Shown here: piece after piece, positions 1 to 8,955 of the stretch | How the letters are laid out: the number at the start of each line of letters is the position of its first letter | Position numbering within the stretch: position 1 is the stretch's first letter | NCBI RefSeq assembly: GCF_001439695.1 | Contig: NZ_JYLL01000029.1 | Span: 1 to 64,000 of the forward strand | Length of the DNA: 64,000 bases | Origin: Pseudomonas veronii | GTDB taxonomy: Bacteria > Pseudomonadota > Gammaproteobacteria > Pseudomonadales > Pseudomonadaceae | Direction of reading: 5' to 3' | Position numbers and translations under genes: made by a program | The notes under the pieces: generated by a model | Databases searched by the model: none | Told to the model about the DNA's origin: nothing | The model's input: only the letters and a program-made list of their open reading frames with translations

Positions 1-76
1 GAACTCAGCAGTGAAACGATGCATCGCCGATGGTAGTGTGGGGTTTCCCCATGTGAGAGTAGGTCATCGTCAAGAT
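1..76 (+). rRNA. 5S ribosomal RNA, 3' part
   Basis: The first ~76 bases match the 3' two thirds of a pseudomonad 5S rRNA: the loop beginning GAACTCAGCAGTGAAACGAT, the GCATCGCCGATGGTAGTGTG segment and the closing strand GGTCATCGTCAAG. The 5' part lies outside the window, so this is the end of an rRNA operon. The exact 3' end is uncertain by a few bases. Confidence 0.95.
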
Positions 77-86
77 TAAATTCCAG

Positions 87-123
87 AACCCCTGTTTGCT
101 CGCGCAGACAGGGGTTTTGTTTT
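87..123 (+). terminator. Rho-independent terminator of the rRNA operon
   Basis: A 12-bp stem (87-98 pairing with 105-116, one G-U pair) with a six-base loop, followed by a T-rich tract. It lies 11 bases after the 5S rRNA and ends that operon. Confidence 0.9.
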
Positions 124-243
124 GGGCGGTCGGAAAGGGTCAAGTGGCTCGCCCCCCTCGGTACTCGACAAAATTGCGCAGTTATTTCTGAACCAGACCA
201 CTAGAATAGGTACCTAACCTTTTTTAGCGTCCGAGCCCTATCT

Positions 244-903
244 ATGCCCGATCCGGTTGATGCCCCCAAGGTGTCGGATTTACCCCTGGACGACCTGGTG
301 GCATGCCATGAGTGCGATTTATTGATGCGCAAACCTGTGCTCGCCCTCGGCGAAAAAGCCCAGTGCCCGCGCTGCGGTTACGAGCTGTACGCGCATCGCC
401 ACAACGTCGTCGAACGAAGCCTCGCCTTAGTCTTGGCAGCGCTATTGTTGTACATCCCCGCGAACTTTTTGCCCATCATGCAGCTCAATCTACTCGGACA
501 GTCCTCGGAGGACACCGTGTGGACCGGCGTCGTCGGCCTGTTCGACACCGGCATGCACGGCGTCGCTGCCGTCGTGTTCCTGTGCAGCATGGGTATTCCC
601 CTGCTCAAGTTGCTCTGCCAATTGGCGGTGTTGCTCAGCATCCGCTGGAACATCGGTCGCAGTTACGGGCTGTTGCTCTACCGCATTTACCATCACCTGA
701 GAGATTGGGGGATGTTGGAGGTGTACCTGATGGGCGTCCTGGTGGCGATCGTAAAGCTCGCCGACATGGCCTCCATCACGATTGGCCTGGGTCTGGTCTG
801 CTTCGTCAGCCTATTAATGGTTCAGGTTCTGCTTGAGGTGGTGATGTCGCCCCACCAGATCTGGCAAGCACTGTCAGGAGAGGATGATCATGCGGGCGAT
901 TGA
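244..903 (+). CDS. LetA/PqiA-family inner-membrane protein, first half
   Basis: A 219-residue paraquat-inducible protein A family protein. Two CxxC pairs near the N-terminus (CHEC at ~26, CPRC at ~45) form the zinc-ribbon-like motif of the family, followed by four likely membrane helices including the conserved YIPANFLPIM segment. LetA/PqiA proteins work with MCE-domain proteins in moving lipids between the inner and outer membranes. In E. coli one ~420-residue chain holds two such modules; here they are two genes. The next gene overlaps the 3' end and an MCE protein follows, so the three form one operon. It could equally be named pqiA; the lack of an adjacent pqiC leans towards the Let system. 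Confidence 0.9.
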   Translation: MPDPVDAPKVSDLPLDDLVACHECDLLMRKPVLALGEKAQCPRCGYELYAHRHNVVERSLALVLAALLLYIPANFLPIMQLNLLGQSSEDTVWTGVVGLFDTGMHGVAAVVFLCSMGIPLLKLLCQLAVLLSIRWNIGRSYGLLLYRIYHHLRDWGMLEVYLMGVLVAIVKLADMASITIGLGLVCFVSLLMVQVLLEVVMSPHQIWQALSGEDDHAGD

Positions 904-1513
904 TGCAGGCATTCTGATTTGTACCGAATGCCACGAATTGAACAAGCAAGAACCGGACACCGATGAGCAAACCTGCACCCGTTGCGGTGCGCTGGTCCAT
1001 GCCCGTCGTCCCAACAGCCTGACGCGCACCTGGGCCTTGCTGATCACCGCTGCGATTCTCTATATCCCGGCCAACCTGTTACCGATTATGACCGTCAATT
1101 CCCTCGGCCAGGGCGATCCCAGTACCATCATGTCCGGCGTGATCCAACTGGTGCAGCACGGCATGTTCCCCATCGCCGCCGTGGTGTTCATCGCCAGCAT
1201 CCTGGTGCCGACGTTCAAGCTCATAGGTATTGGTCTGCTACTGTTCTCGGTGCAGCGTCACCAACCGCTGTCCGCGCAACAACGGATTATCATGTACCGC
1301 TTTATCGAATTCATCGGCCGCTGGTCCATGCTGGATATCTTCGTGATCGCCATCCTGGTGGCGGTTGTAAACTTTGGACGGCTTGCCAGTGTCGAGGCCA
1401 ACCTCGGCGCGGCGGCGTTCGCCAGTGTGGTGATCTTGACGATGCTTGCCGCAGTAACTTTTGATCCCCGACTGATTTGGGATAACACGGAGTCGGACGA
1501 CGACCATGAGTGA
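890..1513 (+). CDS. LetA/PqiA-family inner-membrane protein, second half
   Basis: A 207-residue second PqiA module with its own CTEC...CTRC cysteine pairs, then four predicted membrane helices with the family segment YIPANLLPIM. I chose the ATG at 890 because an AGGAG lies nine bases upstream; the ATG at 884 is only three bases from it. It overlaps the upstream gene by 14 bp and the MCE gene by 8 bp, suggesting translational coupling. The two half-size proteins probably assemble into the equivalent of the fused E. coli LetA; that is inference from family architecture. Confidence 0.88.
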   Translation: MRAIDAGILICTECHELNKQEPDTDEQTCTRCGALVHARRPNSLTRTWALLITAAILYIPANLLPIMTVNSLGQGDPSTIMSGVIQLVQHGMFPIAAVVFIASILVPTFKLIGIGLLLFSVQRHQPLSAQQRIIMYRFIEFIGRWSMLDIFVIAILVAVVNFGRLASVEANLGAAAFASVVILTMLAAVTFDPRLIWDNTESDDDHE

Positions 1514-3809
1514 TTTGCCTAAAGCTAAAACCCGCCCGGCTTCCAACTGGTCGGCTATTTGGGTACTGCCCCTGATCGCCCTGATCATCGGCGGTTGGTT
1601 GGGCTGGCGTGCCTATTCTCAGCAAGGCATCGAGATCCAGGTACGCTTCGAAAGCGGCGAAGGCATCCAGGTCAACAAGACCGAAGTAGTCTACAAAGGC
1701 ATGCCCGTGGGCAAGGTCAAGACCCTGGCCCTGGACGACGAAGGCAACAATCGCGGGGTGATTGCCACCATCGAGATGAACAAGGACGTCGAGCAATACC
1801 TCAAGACCAACACGCGCTTCTGGCTGGTCAAACCCAGCGTCAGCCTCGCCGGCATCACCGGCCTGGAGACCCTTGTGTCGGGGAACTACATTGCCGCCAG
1901 CCCCGGCGACGGTGAGCCCACACGCAAATTCAAGGCGCTGTCCGAAGAACCGCCCTTGTCCGACGCCAAGCCAGGCCTGCACCTGACCATCAAGGCCGAC
2001 CGCCTTGGCTCGCTCAACCGCGGCAGCCCGGTGTTCTACAAGCAGATCCAGGTCGGCCAGGTCAAAAGCTACCTGTTGTCCGAGGACCAGAGCACCGTCG
2101 AGATCAAGGTCTACATCGAACCGACCTACGCCAGCCTGGTGCGCAAACACACGCGTTTCTGGAACGCCAGCGGCATCAGCATCGACGCCAACCTCTCCGG
2201 CGTGAAGGTGCGCAGCGAATCGCTCTCCAGCATCGTCGCCGGCGGTATCGCCTTCGCCACCCCGGAGAATCGCAAGGACAGCCCGCCGACCGACTCGAGC
2301 CTGCCCTTCCGTCTGTATGAAGACTTCGACGCCGCCGCCGCCGGCATCAAGGTCAAGGTCAAACTCACCGACTTCGAAGGCCTGCAGGCCGGGCGCACCC
2401 CGGTGATGTACAAAGGCATCCAGGTCGGCAGCCTGAAAACCCTGAAGATCGACCCGGACCTGTCCAGCGCCAACGCCGAGCTGACCCTCGACCCATTGGC
2501 CGAAGACTACCTGGTACAGGACACCCAGTTCTGGGTGGTCAAGCCGTCGATTTCCCTGGCTGGCATCACTGGGCTCGAGGCGTTGGTCAAAGGTAACTAC
2601 ATCGCGGTTCGTCCCGGTGACAAAGGTTCTCCGCCCCAACGGGAATACGTGGCTCGAGCCAAGGCGCCGCCCTTGGACCTGCGTTCCCCTGGCCTGCACA
2701 TGGTGCTGTTCACCGACAGCCTCGGCTCCTTGGATGTCGGCAGCCCGATCCTCTACAAGCAGGTCAAGGTCGGCTCGGTGCAGAGCTATCAGTTCTCGCG
2801 CAAGAACAAACAGCTGGTGATCGGCGTCCATATCGAGAAGGAGTACGCCAACCTGGTCAATGGTTCGACGCGTTTCTGGAACGCCAGCGGCGTGACCCTG
2901 ACCGGCGGCCTCACCGGCGGTATCCAGGTGAAAAGCGAATCCCTGGCCAGCCTGATGTCCGGCGGTATCGCCTTTGAAACGCCGGAACCGAACGTGCCGC
3001 TGAAAAAACGTATCCCACGTTTCCGCCTGTTCGCCGATCGTGAAGCGGCCAATCAGAGTGGCACCCTGGTGACCATCAAAGTCGACCGCGCCGACGGCCT
3101 GCGCCCCGGCACCCCGGTGCGTTTCAAAGGCCTGGACGTCGGTAAGATCGAGAGCGTCGACCTCAGCGCCGATCTGCAATCGGTGCTGCTCGGTGCGCGC
3201 ATCACCCAGGTGACGGATCGCATCGCACGCGTCGGCAGCCAGTTCTGGGTGGTCAAGCCGGAACTGGGCCTGATGAAAACCTCGAACCTGGAAACCCTGG
3301 TCACCGGCCAATACATCGAAGTGCTGCCCGCGCTGAAAAACGCCGGGCCGCAGAAGAGCTTCGTCGCGTTGGACCAGCCGCCCGAAGCCGTCCACCAGGA
3401 GGCAGGCCTGAGCCTGGTACTGAGTGCCGCACGCCGTGGTTCGCTCAAAGAAGGCGTGCCCGTCACTTACCGCGAAGTCACTGTGGGCAAAGTCACCGGC
3501 TACGAATTGGGCCAGACCGCTGACCGCGTGCTGATCCACATCCTGATCGAGCCCAAGTACGCGGCGTTGGTGCGCAGCGGCAGCCGCTTCTGGAACAGCA
3601 GCGGTTTTGGTCTCGACTTCGGCCTGTTCAAAGGCGCGACGGTACGCACCGAGTCCCTGGAAACCCTGGTTGCCGGCGGCATCGCCTTCGCCACGCCCGA
3701 TGGCGAACGCATGGGCAGCGCCGCGCGGCCGCAGCAAACCTTCCCGCTGTTCGATAAGTTTGAGGATGAGTGGCTGACCTGGGCGCCTAAGATTCCGCTG
3801 GGCAAGTAG
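1506..3809 (+). CDS. LetB/PqiB-like MCE protein with six MCE domains
   Basis: A 767-residue periplasm-spanning lipid-transport protein. One N-terminal membrane helix (about 17-36) is followed by six MCE (mammalian cell entry) repeats starting near residues 41, 157, 279, 397, 520 and 637, each with the signature of a Gly-rich turn, a (V/F)xYK/FKG strand and VG(K/Q/S)V. Between them recur the NTRFW(L/N) and ETLVSGNYIA-type segments. E. coli PqiB has three MCE domains and LetB (YebT) seven, so this is an intermediate form. MCE proteins stack as hexameric rings to make a lipid tunnel across the periplasm. It is coupled to the two LetA-type genes. No PqiC-type lipoprotein gene follows; the next gene is convergent. 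Confidence 0.9.
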   Translation: MSDLPKAKTRPASNWSAIWVLPLIALIIGGWLGWRAYSQQGIEIQVRFESGEGIQVNKTEVVYKGMPVGKVKTLALDDEGNNRGVIATIEMNKDVEQYLKTNTRFWLVKPSVSLAGITGLETLVSGNYIAASPGDGEPTRKFKALSEEPPLSDAKPGLHLTIKADRLGSLNRGSPVFYKQIQVGQVKSYLLSEDQSTVEIKVYIEPTYASLVRKHTRFWNASGISIDANLSGVKVRSESLSSIVAGGIAFATPENRKDSPPTDSSLPFRLYEDFDAAAAGIKVKVKLTDFEGLQAGRTPVMYKGIQVGSLKTLKIDPDLSSANAELTLDPLAEDYLVQDTQFWVVKPSISLAGITGLEALVKGNYIAVRPGDKGSPPQREYVARAKAPPLDLRSPGLHMVLFTDSLGSLDVGSPILYKQVKVGSVQSYQFSRKNKQLVIGVHIEKEYANLVNGSTRFWNASGVTLTGGLTGGIQVKSESLASLMSGGIAFETPEPNVPLKKRIPRFRLFADREAANQSGTLVTIKVDRADGLRPGTPVRFKGLDVGKIESVDLSADLQSVLLGARITQVTDRIARVGSQFWVVKPELGLMKTSNLETLVTGQYIEVLPALKNAGPQKSFVALDQPPEAVHQEAGLSLVLSAARRGSLKEGVPVTYREVTVGKVTGYELGQTADRVLIHILIEPKYAALVRSGSRFWNSSGFGLDFGLFKGATVRTESLETLVAGGIAFATPDGERMGSAARPQQTFPLFDKFEDEWLTWAPKIPLGK

Positions 3810-3823
3810 GCCGAGGCGCGGCT

Positions 3824-3906
3824 ATCGCGGGCAAGCCCCCTCCCACAGATGAGCGCATTCCTACAGGATAAACGCGGTCACTTGTGGGAGGGGGCTTGCC
3901 CGCGAT
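3824..3906. repeat. REPIN (paired inverted REP sequences)
   Basis: Two 24-base arms, 3824-3847 and 3883-3906, are perfect inverted copies containing GGGAGGGGGCTTGCCCGCG, separated by 35 bases. This is the doublet REP arrangement of fluorescent pseudomonads. It lies between convergent genes. Confidence 0.85.
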
Positions 3907-3943
3907 GAGGCCCTCAAAAACACCACCAAACCCCAGCCCACAA

Positions 3944-3976
3944 AAAAGGCCGCGATCCATAAGATCGCGGCCTTTT
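3944..3976. terminator. Bidirectional terminator between letB-like gene and mksB
   Basis: A perfect 14-bp stem (3944-3957 with 3963-3976) and a 5-base loop, flanked by an A-run on the left and T-run on the right, so it can stop transcription from both convergent operons. Confidence 0.85.
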
Positions 3977-3995
3977 GGCATTTCACCGCCGAACG

Positions 3996-6836
3996 TCAGA
4001 CCTCATCCAACTCCGGCTCATCCGCCTGCACCGTCACCGTTGCCTTCACCGCATCATGGCGCCGGATGTACTTCCAGTCCGCCTCATCGATGTAGATCCC
4101 GTTCGGCCCGCTGCCGCCTTCCAGGTCGATCGCCACCTGGGCCGACACCTGCGGCTTCACGCTCGCCAGGATCGGCACGAAGCCCAATTGCAGGCTGGTC
4201 TCCAGCAGCGCCGCCTGGTTCTTCTCATCGATGTCGGCCGCTTCGTCGAGGTAGTACGGCAAGCGCACGCGCCCGGCCTGGTCGCGGTCCATCAAGTGCA
4301 GCAACAAATACATGTTGGTCAGCGCCTTGATGGTCATGGTGGTGCCGTTGGACGCCGCGCCATCGATGTCGGTGTGAATCACCGGCTGGCCATGCACCTT
4401 GGTGATCTCGAACGCCAGTTCGAACAAGTCCTTGAGGCCCAACTGGTTGTGGTTGGCCGCCACCAGGCGCGCCAGGTATTCCTTGGCCTCTTCGTTCTTG
4501 TTGTCCTGCTCGGCGCTCTGGCTCAAGTCGAACACCGACAGGGTTTCGCCTTCTTCGTACTGACCGGCGCTGTGGATGATCTGGTCGATATGCTTGAGCG
4601 CTTCCTTGTTCGGTGCCAGCACGATGCGGAAACTCTGCAGGTTCGACACCTGGCGCTTGTTGATCTCACGGTTGAACAAGGCCAGTTGGTGTTCCAGGCT
4701 GTCGTAGTCGCTGCGGATATTGCGCAAGGTCCGTGCGATATCGGTGACCGCCGCGCGCCGTGCCTTGCCCAGGGTCAGGGCTTCGTCGGTACGGTGAGCA
4801 TAGGCGTTGATCAGCAGTTGCAGACGCCGCTCCACGTCATCCTCGCTGTCGAATTTGGCCACGCCCTTGAGGCGAACCTGGGCGTACAGCGCTTCGATCT
4901 GGCCATCAGCGCGCAGCAAGCCTTGCCAACTGTCCTGATAGTCATTGAGCAGCGGCAGCAGGTTGTCCATGGAATCGTCGACCGGGTCCATGAACGGCGT
5001 GCCGAACGGCAAGTCCGCCGGCAGCAACTGGCGACGGCGCAAAGCGTCATCCAGGGTGCGTTGCTTGGCTTCCATATCGCCGATCTGGCGACCGACCAGT
5101 TGCAGCTTGGCCGACAGTTGCTGGACACGTTCGGTGAACGCATCGCTGGAGCGTTTCAATTCATCCTGGGCGGCTTCCATCTGCGCCAGCTGTTCCAGCT
5201 TCTCGCCTTCTTCGGCGCTCAGGGTTTGCGCACGGCGGAAATCTTCCAGGGCCTTTTGCGCGTCCAGCACTTGCTGGTACAGCGCTTCGGTCTGGGTTTT
5301 ACTCGCGGCGCGGTCAGAGGCCACCGCCTGCTGCGTCTTGAGCTGCTTGAGTTCTTTTTCCAGGCGCTCTTTCTGGTCGCGCAACGCCGCACGATCCGCC
5401 AGGGCCTGCAAGGCGGGCGGCTCGATGTGGGAGATGTCGATCGACAGCCCCGGCACTTCAAAGCGCTCACCCTTGAAACCATCAAGGATCAGTTCCAGGG
5501 ATTTGACCCACTGGCCGTCCTCATCCAGCGTGATGCCATGCTCACCCAGCGGCAGGCTGAACAGCGAACTGTTGAACAGACGCATCAGACGCTCGACATC
5601 TTGCTGCGAGAATTCTTCGCGCAGCTTGGCGTAACTGTTGTTGTCTGCGTGATCGAGCTGTTGCTTGACCGACTTCAGGCGTTTTTCCAGCTCGCGCAGG
5701 CGCTCGTCCAAGTCCTCGGCGCTGAACTGCCGCGACTGCGCCAGGGCGCCGGCGAGTTCATCGTGGGCATCCTTGGCTGCCAGCAGTTGCTGTTCCAGCA
5801 CCCTGACATCATCGACCAGCGCAAAGCGATGCTTGAGCACCGACAGCTCGCCCAGCCAACGCTGGATACCGCTGATTTCGCGCTCCAGGCGCATCAGCTC
5901 CTGGGTGCCGCCACGTTGGTCGTGCTGCAGCGCGTCCTGCTCGTTGCGGTAGTGCTCGGCCTGGATGGTCAGCTCTTCCTTGCGCGCACTGGCGTAGTCC
6001 GACCAGGTGCCCAGCAGCGAGTCCAACAGCGGCGACAGGCGATGCAATTTGCCGCGCAGGATGTCGCGTTGTTTCACGCCATTGGCCAGGGCCTCGACCA
6101 GCGGGCCGGCGGCGACCAGGGAGTTGTAGTCCTGCTCCATGCGTCGCACGTCGCGGAAGGCTTCTTCACACGCGGCGATGTAATCGACACTGCCGGAGCG
6201 CAGGCTGTGCTCAAACGCATCGAGGAACAATTGCTTGAGCTTGGCTGCGGTGATTTCGCGCATGTGCAGCAGGTTGATAAACAGCGCGCGGAAGGTCTTC
6301 AGGCTCTGTTCGCTGGTGGAACGCAGCGGGATCAGCGTCAGGTCCAGCGGGATCGACGTGTGGCCGCCGACCAGCAAACGACGTAGTTCATCGGGCTTGA
6401 GTTCGTAGGCTTTCAGGCCCTCGCGCTCCAGGTTGGTGAACAGCTCTTTCTGGCGCAGGCAGGTGTCGTTTTTCTGGTAGTGGGCCAGGTCGAGCTTACC
6501 GGCGTAGGCAAAGAACTGGTGACCGAAACCACCGCCCGGGCCGCGCCCGACCACGCCGATCACATGCGGGCCGTGGGGCAGGGAGACTTCCACGAGGATG
6601 TAGCTGGTGTCGGTGGCGAAGTAGAAGCGCCGCGATTGTTCCAGGGTGTACTTGCCGAAACTCATGTCCGACATGCGCGCCAGGATCGGGAACTGCAAGG
6701 CGTTGATCGATGCGGATTTACCCAGGTTGTTCGCGCCGTACACCGACAGCGGCTCTTCGAGCGGGAACAAACCGAGGCTGTAGCCGGCGGTATTCAATAG
6801 GGCGAAGCGGCGGATGCCGTAGCGTTCCTTGCTCAT
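3996..6836 (-). CDS. mksB: MksB, SMC-like ATPase of the MksBEF condensin
   Basis: A 946-residue SMC/RecN-type ATPase. The Walker A-like GANNLGKS sits at residues 34-41; a long coiled-coil region rich in Glu, Leu, Gln and Arg fills the middle; the Walker B-like YYLDEAADID is near residue 865. Size, N-terminal sequence and the mksF-mksE-mksB order match the MksBEF (MukB-like) condensin of Pseudomonas, which compacts and helps segregate the chromosome. The start overlaps the mksE stop (ATGA). No mksG/jetD-like nuclease gene follows (the downstream gene is convergent), so this is the housekeeping form, not a Wadjet-type defence version. Confidence 0.9.
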   Translation of the reverse strand: MSKERYGIRRFALLNTAGYSLGLFPLEEPLSVYGANNLGKSASINALQFPILARMSDMSFGKYTLEQSRRFYFATDTSYILVEVSLPHGPHVIGVVGRGPGGGFGHQFFAYAGKLDLAHYQKNDTCLRQKELFTNLEREGLKAYELKPDELRRLLVGGHTSIPLDLTLIPLRSTSEQSLKTFRALFINLLHMREITAAKLKQLFLDAFEHSLRSGSVDYIAACEEAFRDVRRMEQDYNSLVAAGPLVEALANGVKQRDILRGKLHRLSPLLDSLLGTWSDYASARKEELTIQAEHYRNEQDALQHDQRGGTQELMRLEREISGIQRWLGELSVLKHRFALVDDVRVLEQQLLAAKDAHDELAGALAQSRQFSAEDLDERLRELEKRLKSVKQQLDHADNNSYAKLREEFSQQDVERLMRLFNSSLFSLPLGEHGITLDEDGQWVKSLELILDGFKGERFEVPGLSIDISHIEPPALQALADRAALRDQKERLEKELKQLKTQQAVASDRAASKTQTEALYQQVLDAQKALEDFRRAQTLSAEEGEKLEQLAQMEAAQDELKRSSDAFTERVQQLSAKLQLVGRQIGDMEAKQRTLDDALRRRQLLPADLPFGTPFMDPVDDSMDNLLPLLNDYQDSWQGLLRADGQIEALYAQVRLKGVAKFDSEDDVERRLQLLINAYAHRTDEALTLGKARRAAVTDIARTLRNIRSDYDSLEHQLALFNREINKRQVSNLQSFRIVLAPNKEALKHIDQIIHSAGQYEEGETLSVFDLSQSAEQDNKNEEAKEYLARLVAANHNQLGLKDLFELAFEITKVHGQPVIHTDIDGAASNGTTMTIKALTNMYLLLHLMDRDQAGRVRLPYYLDEAADIDEKNQAALLETSLQLGFVPILASVKPQVSAQVAIDLEGGSGPNGIYIDEADWKYIRRHDAVKATVTVQADEPELDEV

Positions 6837-7540
6837 GCGTCGGTCTCCTGTTCTTCGGCAATGGCGCGGGCCAGGGCGTCTTCTTCGCTTTCGTCGGCAA
6901 AGTCGCTCAAGTCCAGCGGGTCATCGGTCTTCAGCAGTTTTTCATCGCTGTCTTCATCGATGAGCACCGGTGTCGGCAATGGCAGCACGCTGTGGATGCT
7001 GGCCGCGAGGTCGCGGTCCTGTTGCACCGACAGGCACACATCGAGGAAGCGATGCATCGGCGGCAGAAAGCGATAGATGCCGTTTTCTTCGCTGGCAAAA
7101 CCCAGTTGGGTCATGCGGCGCATGATTTTCTCTTCGAGCTCTTCCTGGGTTTGCACTTCGGCCTGGATAAACAGGTCGCGGTATTTTTCCAGCAGTGACG
7201 GCAGTTCATCGCGGCCGAGGCTGCCGCCGTCGAGCACGGCAATCGGGTCGCGGCCCTGGTCGGCCAGGTGCTCGACGATGATAAAGGTGAACAGCGCCAG
7301 GCGCTGCGCGGTCTTGTTCACCTGCGCGCTGGCGATGGCCGAATCCGGCACGAAGTAATAGAAACCACGGGTATCGCACACCAGTTCAAAGCCCAGGGCC
7401 TTGAACAGCGTGCGGTACTGGTCCTGGAAATTCGACAGTTGTGCGTACAGCTCCGGGTCGCGGCGGCTGACGTGGTAACCCTTGAACAGCTCGCGAAAGA
7501 TCGGCGCCAGCTGGGACAGTTCGGATAGATCAAGATGCAT
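6833..7540 (-). CDS. mksE: MksE, KITE subunit of the MksBEF condensin
   Basis: A 235-residue protein between mksF and mksB, overlapping each by a few bases. It begins MHLDLSELSQLAPIF and has the mixed alpha/beta, winged-helix-like make-up of MksE/MukE (KITE) subunits, with a very acidic C-terminal tail after about residue 195. MksE bridges the kleisin MksF and the SMC ATPase MksB. The call relies mostly on operon position and size, with the N-terminal sequence in support. Confidence 0.87.
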   Translation of the reverse strand: MHLDLSELSQLAPIFRELFKGYHVSRRDPELYAQLSNFQDQYRTLFKALGFELVCDTRGFYYFVPDSAIASAQVNKTAQRLALFTFIIVEHLADQGRDPIAVLDGGSLGRDELPSLLEKYRDLFIQAEVQTQEELEEKIMRRMTQLGFASEENGIYRFLPPMHRFLDVCLSVQQDRDLAASIHSVLPLPTPVLIDEDSDEKLLKTDDPLDLSDFADESEEDALARAIAEEQETDA

Positions 7541-8807
7541 AAGGGGTGCTCGCAGAATTCTCGGCGGCGTCGGGCGTGGCCGGGAGCAGGGCGAATGAGC
7601 GCAGGCTGACCTGATGCTCGTGTGTGTGGTAATCGCGGCGTTCCAGGCGCTCGCGCTTGAAGCGTTTTTCGCGGGACAGGCGCGAGAACCAGTAGAGCAA
7701 TTCGTCGGTGGCGCCGTCCGGTTCCTGTTCCAGCAGCCATGTCATCAGGTCCGGCATCGGCAGCGCGTCTTCGCAGCGTTCGAGCATTTCCTTGACCGTG
7801 CGCGGTGCGCGCTGGGCTTCGCCTTTATGGGACTTGTGCGCCTTGGGGAAGCGCGCCGGTTTCGGCTCGAAGTTCGCCAGGGCGTACACGTAGGCCTCGA
7901 CCTGGCTGGCGCTGCCGAGGAAGGTGCTTTGCGGCCGGGTGAACATCGGCATCGCGGCCTGCGGCACCGCGTCCAGGCCTTTACGGCGAATGGCCGACAG
8001 CGCCAGCGCGGCGCCACGGGTCACGGCGTTGTGCCGACGCGCTTCTTCACGCAGCGGCAGCAGCAGCTCGCGGGCGTGACGCAGGGTCAACTGGGCGCTG
8101 GTCTGCATTTCGAGGATGCGCGCGTGGGTGCGCAACAGCATGTCGTCGTCGACCAGATGGCCGAGGCGCTGCTGCTCGGTGAGCAGGCGCAGCAGCACGT
8201 TTTCGACCTTGCGCACGCCTTGTTCGAAGGCGCCGTCGGCGTTCACCAGTTGGATCATCGGTTCGACGTATTCGTCCCAGGTCGCCAGCACTTCGGCGTA
8301 GCGCTGACGCAACGGGATCTGCCGGTCGCTGGTCTTGGCGCGGTCGGCCACGGCGGCGAGGGCCTGTTCGTCGTTGGCGAGTTTTTTCAGCACGTCGCGC
8401 ACGCGCATGTCGAGCAGGCGCAGTTGCCGGGCCAGGTCGTGGCCGTCACGGATGTCGAAGGCGTCCTGGATATAACCGGCCAGGCGCTCGAGGTGGCGCA
8501 GGTAGGCTTCGATTTCCAGGCACAGGCCAAGCCGGTGCTCCTTGCGAAGATAGGCGAGGAAGTCGTGGATCTGCGCATTGAGCTCGAAACGGTTCGGGCT
8601 CTTGGCGACAGGCACCAGGATATCCAGGCGAATCCACACGTCCAGCAGGCTGGTGATGTCCTGGGGCGTGCTGTCCAGTTGTTGGGCGGCCAGTTGTGCG
8701 CGCAGCTCGCCGAGGCTCAGGGTGCCTTGGTCGAAGTGTTCGCACAGTGGCTCAAGTAAGGCCCAGTGTTCGGCGAGGGCGCGCAGGACGCGCTTGGGTT
8801 CGATCAT
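7530..8807 (-). CDS. mksF: MksF, kleisin subunit of the MksBEF condensin
   Basis: A 425-residue, mostly helical protein starting MIEPKRVLRALAEHW, first gene of the leftward mksFEB operon. MksF/MukF kleisins have N-terminal winged-helix dimerisation, a helical middle and a C-terminal segment that touches the ATPase heads. I chose the ATG at 8807; an in-frame TTG at 8843 would add 12 residues without a good ribosome site. The upstream region shared with holD carries two DnaA boxes. mksE overlaps its 3' end by 11 bp. Confidence 0.87.
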   Translation of the reverse strand: MIEPKRVLRALAEHWALLEPLCEHFDQGTLSLGELRAQLAAQQLDSTPQDITSLLDVWIRLDILVPVAKSPNRFELNAQIHDFLAYLRKEHRLGLCLEIEAYLRHLERLAGYIQDAFDIRDGHDLARQLRLLDMRVRDVLKKLANDEQALAAVADRAKTSDRQIPLRQRYAEVLATWDEYVEPMIQLVNADGAFEQGVRKVENVLLRLLTEQQRLGHLVDDDMLLRTHARILEMQTSAQLTLRHARELLLPLREEARRHNAVTRGAALALSAIRRKGLDAVPQAAMPMFTRPQSTFLGSASQVEAYVYALANFEPKPARFPKAHKSHKGEAQRAPRTVKEMLERCEDALPMPDLMTWLLEQEPDGATDELLYWFSRLSREKRFKRERLERRDYHTHEHQVSLRSFALLPATPDAAENSASTPYAS

Positions 8808-8866
8808 GGGAATGGCCGGCTGGTTGGCGATTAAAAGTCGCAATTGTACTGCATCAGGCGCGGGAT

Positions 8867-8943
8867 TTATCCACAGCCGGTCAGTGCGCAGTGGGCGATT
8901 GTTACCGAACAGCGGTAGAATCCCCGCTCTTTACTTATCCACA
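8867..8943 (+). promoter_or_regulatory. Two consensus DnaA boxes in the mksF-holD intergenic region
   Basis: The exact consensus TTATCCACA occurs at 8867-8875 and again at 8935-8943, same orientation, 68 bp apart, within the 148-bp space between the divergent mksF and holD genes. The second box ends 12 bases before the holD start. DnaA also acts as a transcription factor in bacteria, so control of one or both genes is plausible. Confidence 0.6.
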
Positions 8944-8955
8944 AGTGGCCGAGCT

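Noticed and set aside
1311..3737. Long open frame antisense to the MCE-protein gene
   Set aside because: Shadow frame caused by high GC and repeated domain sequence; no signal, no ribosome site, no recognisable family.
3975..6386. Long plus-strand frame over mksB
   Set aside because: Antisense shadow of the coiled-coil region of mksB.
3996..8807. Wadjet/MksG-type defence system
   Set aside because: MksB, MksE and MksF are present but no MksG/JetD nuclease gene; downstream gene is convergent and unrelated.
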